A stretch of 64,000 bases of DNA, from positions 124,001-188,000 of the forward strand of contig QJPP01000027.1 of assembly GCA_003996215.1 (NCBI GenBank), in the 5' to 3' direction. The stretch's first letter is position 1; the number at the start of each line of letters is the position of its first letter. A model generated the notes under the pieces. It saw only the letters and a list, made by a program, of their open reading frames with translations, made no database searches and was not told the origin of the DNA. Both the position numbers and the translations under genes were made by a program. This DNA comes from Jaltomata sinuosa. Lineage: Eukaryota > Streptophyta > Magnoliopsida > Solanales > Solanaceae. Below, piece after piece: positions 55,385 through 64,000 of the stretch.

Positions 55385-56673
55385 GAAAGTGGGTCTGAAG
55401 GAAAGAGGTGAGGATACTTGGCCATCATGGTTGCTTCTGCTTCCCAAGTAGCTCCCTCAACTGACTGGTTCCTCCAAACTTTCACCGAAGTGACTTCCTT
55501 ATTTCTCAACCTACGAACCTAACGGTTAAGAATTTCAACTGGAACCTCCTCATAGGTGAGGCTATCCTTCAGAGCCAAACTCTCTAAAGGAACAATTAAT
55601 GTCGGATCGCCTACACACTTCTTCAATAGAGAAATGTGAAATTCTGGATGAACCGCTGCTAGTTCTGTTGGAAACTCTAGCTCATAAGCCACATTACCAA
55701 TCATTTTCAGGATTCTTTAAGGACCTACATATATGGGACTGAGCTTTCCTTTCTTGCCAAATCTCATCACACCCTTCATGGGTGACACTTTCAGGAAAAC
55801 CCAATCATCTATTTGAAACTCTAAGTCCCTTCTCCTCACATTTGCATAGGACTTCTGACGACTCTGAGTTGTCTTTAGTCTTTCTCTGATGAGCTGAACT
55901 TTATCCATAGCCTCATGAACCGAATCTCGCCCAATCAAGGCTACCTCACCTACTTTGAATCAAACAACTAGTGACCTACATCTACGCCCATAAAGTGCCT
56001 CATATAGGGCCATCTGGATACTGGAATAAAAGTTGTTATTATAGGCGAACTCTATGAGAGGTAGGTGATCATGAGAGGTAGGTGATCATCCCAAATACCC
56101 TTGAAATAGAACACGCAAGCTCTCAACATGTCCTCTAAGGTCTAAATGGTACTTTCTGACTGACCATCCATCTATGAATGAAATGCTATTCTGAGATTTA
56201 CCTAAGTACCAAGATATTTCTGAAAATACTTACAAAAATAAGATGCAAATTGAGGACCCATATCTAAGATGATAGACAAGGGAACCCCATGCAACCTGAC
56301 TATCTCGCTGATGTAGAGTCTAGAATACTCCTCTGCTGAATCTGTAGTCTTAACTGCTAGGAAATGGGCTGATTTGGTCATTCTGTCCATAATCACCCAA
56401 ATGGAGTCGTGATGTCTGCAAGTACGAGGTAAACCCATAATGAAATCCATGTTGATCACTTCCCACTTCCAAGTAGGAATGCTAATATCTTGAGCCACAC
56501 CTCCTGGTTTCTGTTGGTCTACCTTGACCTGCTGACAGTTGGGATACTTGGCTACAAAATCTGTAATGTCCCTTCATGTCGTTCCACTAATAGACTTCCC
56601 ATAGATCATGGTATATCTTAGTGGCACCGGGATGAATAGAATATCTGGAATTATGGGCTTCTGTAAGGATCTT
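55385..56673 (-). pseudogene. Integrase of element D
   Basis: 56202-56498 holds the catalytic core start (ISIPTWKWEVINMDFIMGLP, IWVIMDRMTKSAHFLAVKTT, LHGVPLSIILDMGPQF), giving the first two acidic residues of the DDE triad; the SDRG of relatives is LDMG here. 55717-55938 is the C-terminal domain (SRQKSYANVRRRDLEFQIDD, VFLKVSPMKGVMRFGKKGKL) and 55519-55704 the tail (AYELEFPTELAAVHPEFHIS, LLKKCVGDPTLIVPLESL). A short local duplication ('tgagaggtaggtgatca' twice, 56056-56090) and stops break the part with the third acidic residue. The frame ends about 230 bp from the polypurine tract, with only a vague chromodomain-like remainder. Confidence 0.85.
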
Positions 56674-57154
56674 CTACCTCAACTCACCCACATTAGGTAC
56701 ACATAAATGATCCTGGTAATGAAGCACACCATATCTCCCTTGGGAGAAAACCTCTACTCTTTGTTGATGAACTGCACCTTTCAACTGAAGCAATATGGGA
56801 TCATTGTCTTGTTTCTCTTTAACCTCCACTACCAATGAAGATTCTGACCCATTCTGGACTATCACACCACCATCTATCGTGTCTGTGAGGCAAAATCCTA
56901 AACGAGCAAGCTTGTGAACATCTCTGGCTAATTCTTTCCTCTCTTTCTCAACATGTGATACACTACCCATAGACAGTATGCTGAGGGCATCAGCCACTAC
57001 ATTGGCCTTACCTGAATGGTAGAGCATATTCATATCATAATCTTTGAGGAACTCAAGCCATCTCCTTTGATGAAGATTCAACTCTTTCTGGGTGAACACG
57101 TACTGGAGGCGTTTATGATCTGTGAACACATCAACATGAACACCATACAAGTAG
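56674..57154 (-). pseudogene. RNase H and integrase linker of element D (left part)
   Basis: A 158-residue frame: MYGVHVDVFTDHKRLQYVFT (the TDH motif with its catalytic Asp intact), QRRWLEFLKDYDMNMLYHSG, KANVVADALSILSMGSV, then the linker to the integrase zinc finger (HQQRVEVFSQGRYGVLHYQD). The frame opens exactly at the solo LTR insertion. The preceding RNase H codons lie at 59263 and beyond on the other side. It would degrade template RNA during cDNA synthesis. Confidence 0.85.
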
Positions 57155-59262
57155 TGTAATACCTCAGAAATTGAACCAGCTATCTAAGTCTGAAACTCAG
57201 GAAAAAAATTCATGTTTCCAGGAATTACGGGTCCAAACCACGGACCGTGGTTTGAACCACGGGTCGTGGAATGAAACTTTGGTTTCCTTCTGTTGATTCA
57301 GACTCTGATCTGGAACCACGAGTTGGTTCTACGGACCATGATTTGGACTATGGATCCATCCTGTTAACTTGTGGAACCAGATCAGAGGGTTAACAAGTCC
57401 CTCAGGTTTCATGACTTGATTCTATGGCCCATCATTTGAATGACAGACCATCGTTTTGAGTCATGGTTTGACCAGAGACCAGCTAAGTCCCCTCAAACCA
57501 CGAGTCCTAATGATGACATGTCATCCATTTTATGGGTCTGTCCTATTGAACCATAGAGAATCTTTCTACAGCTTGAATTATTGGCCAGGAACCACGAGTT
57601 GGAACCACGGGTCGTGATTCAAATGACGACCCATAGAACTAACCCGTGATTCTTATAGCCAACCCATTTTCCAGCTTTTGCTTAATTAAATCCTAGGGGT
57701 ATTTTAGTCATTACCCACCCTTTTAACTCCTAAATAATATTGCTTTGGCTATTTCTAGAAGGGTTTTCACCCTCATTAACCTAAGTCCCTTCTAATTTCC
57801 TCATTCATCTCCTAAAAAGGAAAAGAACTCTCTCAAGCTCAAGGTTTCAAGCTCCAAGTCCAAGTCTCCTAATCTTTTCAATTTCAAGTGGGTTAAATCT
57901 AATCAAGGTATGTGGGTATTTAACAATGGGTTCCTTTCACCCTTGTGCCCAAAACCCCCAATCCTCAAATTGAATTATGAAATTGTGAAATTAGGGTTTT
58001 GATTTAAATTGGGGAAAACTTATGAAATCAGTTTCTATGCTTAAATTCATGACTTCTTATTGCTTGATTATGATTCCCCCATTGGTTTTAAGACCCCAAG
58101 AATTAAAGTTGCTTTATAGCATGATCCCATTGAATTGTATGTTTTCAAGAGAAATTTGACATGATTAGATATCATGAACTTTCTTGTGTTTATGAAATTG
58201 CATGCCTAATTCTTCAAGTATGAAATTAGAAAGGTAAAGCATGATTTGAATTATAGTTATGCTAAGTCTTTAAAAGTATGAATTTGAATTGCATGGCATC
58301 AGATATATCTGATTTCTTTTCAAATAGTTTTGACATCAGATATGTCATCAGTTATGATCCGTTTTGGCATCAGATATGCCCAGTATTATATGAGCTATAC
58401 GTATATTTTGGGAGTAGTATTTAGCATCTAGTTGGACAGGGTGAGAGTACCCTTAGTCCCAGAACTACATGCCCCCGTAGGTTTATAAGTCCCCTCTATT
58501 AGGCATCAGATTTAGTGATCATGCCACAGTCATGCCTTTATACCCTGGCAAGGTATATCGGGTCCTCTCGATGGGGCGTATACATCAGATTCCATGTAGC
58601 TCACATGGTCTATGTCGGTTAGAGAACCTCTCACGGAAACAGTTTATGCTTTAAAATATATTTGACTCTTATTCAGATTTCAGACTCTTTGTTTTACGAT
58701 CATATTTTTAGGCTGTGGTATTTCATAGTCATTTGCATCCAGTTTTACCTTTAAAGCATGATTTCGATTGTTAAAGCATACTTAGCATGTTTTGTCATGT
58801 TCATGCATATCTCATATACTTGGTATATTCTATAGTACTAACGCATATCTTGTGTTGCATCCTTTGATGATGCAGATTCAGGTGTCCCTTCTCAGACCCG
58901 TGGTTAGAGCTCCCAGGGCACTCTATGTTAGCTGTTGGTGAGTCCTCTTAGGTCAAGGACTAGTTATTTTCTTAGTCAATGTTAGCTATTTTAGTTTCCA
59001 TACTTCGAGTCAGCTAGGGTCTTGTCCTAGCAAATTTTTATGTCATGAGTAGAGGCTTTTCAGACCTAGACAGCTTTTGAGTCTCTTTATGGATTTTGTA
59101 TCCCTATTTGACTTGATTATCCATTTATGTGATTCTGCATTTATCTATTATGCTTCCGCTTATCTTTTGTTGTGCTTGAGAATGCTATGACCAATGGTTA
59201 ATCTGGGGAACTTGTGTCCCAGATCTTCTATTACGCCTAGGGGGTACCCTCGGGGTGTGACA
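57155..59262 (+). mobile_element. Solo LTR inserted in the RNase H of element D
   Basis: 2108 bp, opposite orientation to its host. It starts TGTAATACCTCAGAAATTG and ends TACCCTCGGGGTGTGACA. The target duplication AGTAG is perfect (57150-57154 and 59263-59267). 57220-57660 holds repeated 'accacgg…ccgtgg' units, including a perfect palindrome at 57235-57253. No internal region. Confidence 0.9.
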
Positions 59263-60500
59263 AGTAGTGTCTCCAAATCTTTAGGACAATCACCACAGCT
59301 GCAATCTCAAGGTCATGAGTCGGGTAGTTCTTCTCATGGACCTTAAGTTGTCTGGAAGAATAAGCTATGACCTTACCCTGCTACATTTAAACACATCCCA
59401 GGCCGACCCTAGATGCATCACATTAAACCACATAGCCGTCTAACCCCTCTAGTAGAGTCAAAATAGGAGTTGTAGTCAACCTGGCCTTCAGTTCCAAGAA
59501 GCTTTTCTCACACTCATTTGACCATTGGAACTTGACTTTTTTTTTGAGTCAACTTGGTCAATTGGGTAGCTATGGATGAAAGTCCTTCAACAAATCTCCT
59601 GTAGTAACCAGCCAAACCCAAGAAACTCCTGATGTCATATGGAGAAGTGGGTCTAGGCCAACTCTTTATTGCCTCTATCTTCTGAGAATCCACTCAAATT
59701 CCTTCATTGGACACCACATGACCAAGAAAAGTGACAAATTGCAACCAAAATTCACACTTGCTGAACTTAGCAAATAGTTGGCGATCCTTGAGAGTTTGCA
59801 GAACAACCCTCAGGTGATTTGCATGCTCCTCCTTATTTTAAGAATATACGAGAATATCATCAATGAAGACGATGACGAACAAGTCCAAATACTATTTGAA
59901 CACCCTATTCATTAAGTCTATGAAAGTTGTAGGAGCATTTGTTAGTCTGAAAGACATAACTACAAATTCGTAGTGACCATATCGAGTCCTGAAGGATGTC
60001 TTCGAGATGTCACTATCTATGACTCTAAGCTGATGATAACCAAATTTGAGGTCTATCTTAGAGAAGCAACTAGCATCCTGAAGCTGGTCGAACAAGTAAT
60101 CAATCCTAGGGATGGGATATTTGTTTTTGATTGTGACTTTGTTCAACTGACGGTAGTCGATGCACATCCTGAGAGAACCATCTTTCTTACGCATGAAGAG
60201 AACTGAAGCACCCTATGGAGAGATGCTCGGTCTGAAGAAGCCCTTATCTAGAAGGTCTTTCAACTGTTCTTTCAATTCCTTAAGCTCAGATGGAGCCATT
60301 CTATAAGGAGGAATCGAAATAAGGTACGTATCTGGAAGGAGATTTATTCTGAAATCGATTTCCCTTTTGGGAGGAACTCTGGGAAGATCTTCTGGGAACA
60401 ATTCTGGAAATTCATTCACCACTGGTACTTACTCAAGAGTTGGGGTCTCAGAGTTGGAATCCTTAACCCAAACAAGATGGTAGACATACCCTTTGGAAAT
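59263..60500 (-). pseudogene. Reverse transcriptase and RNase H start of element D
   Basis: 60213-60422 is the N-terminal linker (FPELFPEDLPRVPPKREIDF, SIPPYRMAPSELKELKEQLK, DLLDKGFFRPSISP). 59892-60194 covers MCIDYRQLNKVTIKNKYPIP, CFSKIDLKFGYHQLR (catalytic Asp intact) and FVVMSFRLTNAPTTF, where Arg replaces the Gly of SFGLTNAP. A stop follows at 59889-59891; the FIDDILVYS box is still readable near 59835-59870, followed by another stop, then FSKCEFWLQFVTFLGHVVSN and GLAGYYRRFVEGLSS. It keeps more catalytic residues than the RT of element 1 but is split by at least three stops. Confidence 0.85.
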
Positions 60501-60529
60501 TATTTTTTAGCATTAAGGTAAGAAGTAAA

Positions 60530-60919
60530 TCAACCTACAGGCACTGAGGTACTACCCTTCCATTTAAAGACTGGATCATTTGGAAACTGAAACCAAACGA
60601 CGCTAGTTCTGCAATCAACTGAGGCATAACATGAATGTAACCAGTCCATGCCTAGAATAACATCGATGTTAGTCATTTCTAACTCTACTAAACTGGCTGA
60701 GGTGACTTTCTGGGAAACTGTGAAAGGGAAATTTATGTTTACCTGTCTAGCTATAACTGGATCACCAACTGGAGTAGAGAATGCGAAGGGTTCTGGGAGG
60801 ATTTTTGGATTGACACCAAAATTCACTGCTATATATGGAGTTACAAAAGAAAGTGTAGCATGTGGGTCTAACAATGCATAAACATCTAAATGGAAGACTT
60901 GTAATGTACCCGTGACCAC
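60530..60919 (-). pseudogene. Retropepsin-type protease of element D with altered active site
   Basis: A 129-residue frame with the active-site block YALLDPHATLSFVTPYIAVN. Relatives have Asp-Pro-Gly; here the Gly is His, which should disrupt the active-site loop. The second segment ELEMTNIDVILGMDWLHSCY follows, then WFQFPNDPVFKWKGSTSVPV leading to RT. The frame starts about 40 bp from the point where element E cuts element D, so gag and its zinc knuckles are lost. Confidence 0.83.
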
Positions 60920-60960
60920 ATCAAGAGAATCTTCCTGGTTCTATCGAGTCTGAAGAGCAT

Positions 60961-62362
60961 TGATAACGCCCAAACTACACCTCAAATTAACGAAGCGTAA
61001 GCGGTCGTAGTCAAATATAGAACCCAACAAAGGTTGGGGTCAAATCCCACAGAGAATATGGTGAAGATTAAGCCTTTAGTGAAGTATGTGACTAATGGTC
61101 AATAGTTTCCGGTAAATAGGGGGGTTTTGTGATCAATATTTGTAAACAAAACAAACACTTAACGTATGAATGATAATCAATAGGAGAGAGAGAACTAGGG
61201 AAGTGTTTACCATGGCGTTAGCAACAAAGTCGATTCTAGGCTTAACGGGGTTCTTTCTATATGCGTGTCACGATGCGATTGAATTCATGGTATCGTCTAA
61301 ACGTTTCTCAACCAAATAGGCAAATTTACTTTTCAATTCTCTCGAACTTGAAAAGGTGTGCTTTTAGATTTCAATCCTAAACATCAAGTAGATTAATCTA
61401 GTTATAGCATTAATCATAAGACGAGAGTTAGTAGTCTCGAATCCTCGTCGTTAATCAAGTTTCCCGGTTTTAATCTCTTTACTCAAGCAAATTAAACCTA
61501 GGCATGTTCTAATGTTTGCAACCACTAGAAAACGTTACATAAAGAATGATTAACAACGTGACAACATACATATTCAACCTGTCGCTACCCGGAATCTATA
61601 TTGCTACTTTTGCCATGGCTCCCACAACCCTAGTTGTGGGAGGTTTAGTTACTCATGCTATAAAGAAAAGAGAAGAGAATTGTATTCATAATAAAGATAA
61701 GGGATTCTTACAATATAATGAAAACCAATCTTCAATTATTCCAAGAACAAGAAAAACCAAGAACTCAAGAACGATTCAAGAACACGAATTCAAGAAGTGT
61801 AAAACGTGTTTCTTGATTCTCCAAGTCTCTCCTAAAACTATTGGGAGAACTATATTAAAAAGCTTTGTAAGTAAACTTGCATAATGATAAAATAAACCTA
61901 ACATAGGGTATTTATAGGAGTCTAGGAAACAAATCCAAAAAATGTCAGGATTCCGCGTAGCGGACTGCCCAGGTGTGATGGCCAGGGTGACGGACCGTCA
62001 CTGGCTTGACGGACCATCCCCTGGAAGGTCACAACTAGGCAGTGGTGCTGCTTGGTGTGACGGTTTGGGTGACGGACCATCACACCCTTGACGGGCCATC
62101 ACGGTGGCCGTCGCCACTAGGCAGTGTGTTGCCTTAAGTTGACGGCTGCCTTGACGGTTCGTCACTAGCTTGACGATCCGTCACTCGGACCGTCACTCTT
62201 ATCCAGAATGTTGTTTTGCTCGTTTTTCCTTTCGTTTCCATGTTCGTACCTATTTCCTGAAAATACAACATAAAAACATCAAAAACAACAACGGTTGTTT
62301 GAAAACGTACGATTGTTCTTAGTTTAAAGGAGTCGAAAGTGCCATAAAATGGCGGCACATCA
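60961..62362 (-). repeat. 3' LTR of element E
   Basis: About 1402 bp. It starts TGATGTGCCGCCATTTTATG (62362) and ends TAGTTTGGGCGTTATCA (60961). A TATA box TATAAATA is at 61908-61917. Directly upstream of it (61960-62210 on the map) is an array of GTGACGGACCGTCAC-like units. The plus-strand frame 61546-61884 has no family resemblance and is taken as chance. Confidence 0.8.
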
Positions 62363-62400
62363 ACACCCTCAATTTAAGATGTTCGCTTGTCCTCAAGCAA
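62363..62400 (-). promoter_or_regulatory. Polypurine tract and adjacent stem-loop of element E
   Basis: The minus strand reads CTTAAATTGAGGGTGT before the LTR start. TCGCTTG (62383-62389) and CAAGCAA (62394-62400) pair over 7 bp (one G-T wobble) around a 4-nt loop. The distance to the LTR is 20 nt, against 19 in A, B and E2. Confidence 0.7.
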
Positions 62401-64000
62401 CATGACATAAAACAATAATATGACTCAACTAAGAAAACAAACTCGTGTCTCTAGCAACTCATGGTCATTCAACATCTTTTTCAATCAAGCTCCCTCGTAG
62501 CACACAAATGTATGAAACACTAACTTGCAAGGATCCAAACATGTCATTCCGATATGATATTATATTATGCATACACATGCGCAGCTATCCTAACAATCAA
62601 TAGACAATACAGACATCTTGGTGCCCTCACCACAAAGAAATCCCACACACAAGATTTGGGACTAGGTAAGCGCTCACACTCACAAACGATTTCAAACAAT
62701 GCACATGCGATACCGTAGGCTTTCCCTTACTATTCTATTTTAGTTCTTCAGAAAGCCGCTCAGGATCACTACAGGACTTGTTTGGGCTTGTAAAGAGGCT
62801 TCGGGTGCAGGTAGGATACATTTAGGGGTTAGTGACTAAGCCCTCCTTGGAACCACCGATATCTTATTACCACATATCTTTACTTTGTCCATCCTTATTC
62901 ACCTTTTTATTTCCTTTCTTTCTAGCTACAGGTGCGGCCTCTTTATTTTACTTCTTTTTCATTCTTTTATCTCCTTGTTCGTTTCTTTATCTTTCTTTTC
63001 TTAGGCACACACCCGAATTTTTATTCTATTCACAACCAATCTCATTCATCCTCTTTTTTTTTTTTTTATCATTCACCTCTATAGTAGCCACCCTCAACTT
63101 AGGCTGATTGCCTACGTTGAGGTGCACAATGTCCAAGGGAGGACCAGGGCCAAAACAGGGTTTACCTCTATAGTAGCCACCCTCAACTTAGGTTGATTGC
63201 CTGAGTGGAGGTGCACGATGTCCAAGGAAGGACCAGGGCCAAAATAGGGATTCACGTTAAATAGGAACGGTGACAGGTTACTGAAAGAATAAGATCAATT
63301 ATGGCTCAAACAGGGTTCAAAGGGATTATTTATTATTTGGACAGTCTTTTAGGTTAAGTGGACTGCACACAAAAAGGGCCTGTGATCCTTTCCTAAGCAA
63401 CCAACTTCAAACTTAATAAAATAGACCGGGCAAGTTCTAGATGCATGCACAGGGTAAGAATTTATAACACTAATCTCACACGCTCTTGGCACCAAGAAAC
63501 TATATCGCTCCTAACTATCAAACAACCGCTCGGCTTAAGCATACTCATTCTACTCATAATCACACAATGACATACAAGGATCCAGACAGTCAATCGTTTC
63601 AACATAAGCTCAAAACCAGAAAATTTTTAAAGGGGCCTCGTTTTTAAACAAGAAAAACGCCATGCTTGCTATAGACACTAAAAAAATTTAAAAAAATAAC
63701 AACCTAAACATGCCGGTTCTACTAGATAGCACACCGGAGGGAAAAGAACTCGGCAACAAAAACCCTCGGTGGTGACTCACAGGTTTCCCCACACCCTCAA
63801 CTTAGACTCATGCATTGTCCCCAATGCATACATATGAAAACTAAAAACTGTGAGAATAAAGGAATACCTGTGAAGTCGATATGACTCAGATTCTGGAATG
63901 ATGTTGGAGACCGCCAGGGTCTCCAAAACAGGAGAGCTCGATGGAGTGTGGCGTTCCAGCTTCCTTTTTGGGCTCCATCGCTAGTCGTGACAATTTCTTT
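62401..64000 (-). other. 3' non-coding region of element E, with tandem duplication and repeated tract motif
   Basis: No supported gene; the T/C-rich plus-strand frame 62832-63107 is low complexity. An ~86-bp unit ('tagtagccaccctcaactta…gaccagggccaaaa') occurs twice, about 63080-63165 and 63166-63251. The 14-mer GGGCAAGTTCTAGA is at 63428-63441. Tracts resembling the 3' polypurine tract of this element (CCCTCAACTTAG) occur near 63092, 63179 and 63793. Confidence 0.65.

Larger units (their letters stand above)
50609..60960 (-). mobile_element. Ty3/gypsy element D with two nested solo LTRs, 5'-truncated
   Basis: Minus-strand order from right to left: protease (60530-60919), RT, RNase H, integrase, polypurine tract, 3' LTR (50609-55155). 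One solo LTR (57155-59262) sits in RNase H and another (51756-54295) in the 3' LTR. The gag and 5' LTR are missing: the element is cut at 60961 by element E. RT, RNase H and integrase blocks resemble the tRNA-iMet chromovirus group, though no chromodomain was seen. Confidence 0.85.
60961..64000 (-). mobile_element. Non-autonomous LTR element E (3' part only, runs off the window)
   Basis: The minus-strand 3' LTR (60961-62362) and at least 1.6 kb of non-coding 3' region, continuing past the window end. The layout is that of copies A/B and E2: stem-loop, polypurine tract, internal tract, 14-mer. It inserted next to the protease of element D; the left target site is AGCAT (60956-60960) and its partner is outside. 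No ORF of this element is visible. Confidence 0.75.

Noticed and set aside
61546..61884. 112-residue plus-strand frame
   Set aside because: Antisense to the LTR of element E, no family resemblance, basic and compositionally biased at its C-terminus.
1..64000. Host gene, rRNA cluster, CRISPR array, integron or phage
   Set aside because: No spaced short repeats, no rRNA-like conserved blocks and no intact non-element ORF. Every strong protein match is to retroelement gag/pol or the degraded plant-transposon domain.

Overview
The window looks like gene-poor, repeat-rich nuclear DNA of a flowering plant. I find no intact host gene, no rRNA or tRNA gene, and nothing bacterial. Almost every base can be assigned to LTR retrotransposons of the Ty3/gypsy class, mostly broken and nested. 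The LTR styles (starts such as TGTAATGACC and TGTAACACCCC) and the degenerate 'plant transposon protein' domain at 47.6 kb make me favour a Solanaceae-type eudicot, but that rests on remembered family resemblance and is not proven by the sequence.

Two kinds of element alternate. (i) Chromovirus (Tekay/Del-like) elements have 2.1-3.9 kb LTRs, a primer-binding site of the initiator-tRNA-Met type (TGGTATCAGAG-like), and gag/protease/RT/RNase H/integrase remnants. They are element 1 (2176-15566, +), element G (24520-32182, -), element H (36480-47368, -, split), element D (50609-60960, -, split), an LTR fragment F (49492-50608, -) and three solo LTRs. (ii) Short non-autonomous elements have 1.4-1.6 kb LTRs and, where visible, a primer-binding site matching the 3' end of tRNA-Asp (TGGCGCCGTTGCC-like). 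Copies A (331-19475, -), B (19492-24373, +) and C (32183-36479, -) carry only gag plus protease. Element E2 (38997-44359, -) carries one small zinc-knuckle ORF. Element E (60961 to the window end, -) shows only its 3' LTR and non-coding 3' part.

Layout: copy A is split by element 1 (5-bp target duplication AAGAG at 2171-2175 and 15567-15571). The 3' LTR of element 1 is itself split by a 3.9-kb solo LTR (duplication ATTTT). Copies A and B lie head to head and form a giant inverted repeat with arms of about 4.8 kb and a 1-kb spacer, once element 1 is removed. A 38-bp palindrome built on a primer-binding site follows B. Then come element G, copy C, the decayed element H interrupted by E2, a degraded plant-transposon-protein domain, LTR fragment F, element D carrying two solo LTRs, and element E.

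The most interesting signal is non-coding. Copies A/B, E2 and E have different LTRs and different or no ORFs, yet share one layout in the 1.4-1.9 kb before the 3' LTR: a double stem-loop after the ORF, a second copy of the polypurine tract, an exact 14-nt motif about 1.02-1.07 kb from the LTR, and a stem-loop 19-20 nt before the LTR whose stem shows a compensatory change between families. The double stem-loop and internal tract are also where expected in C or E as far as the sequence reaches. I infer RNA-level signals that let non-autonomous families use a common autonomous partner.
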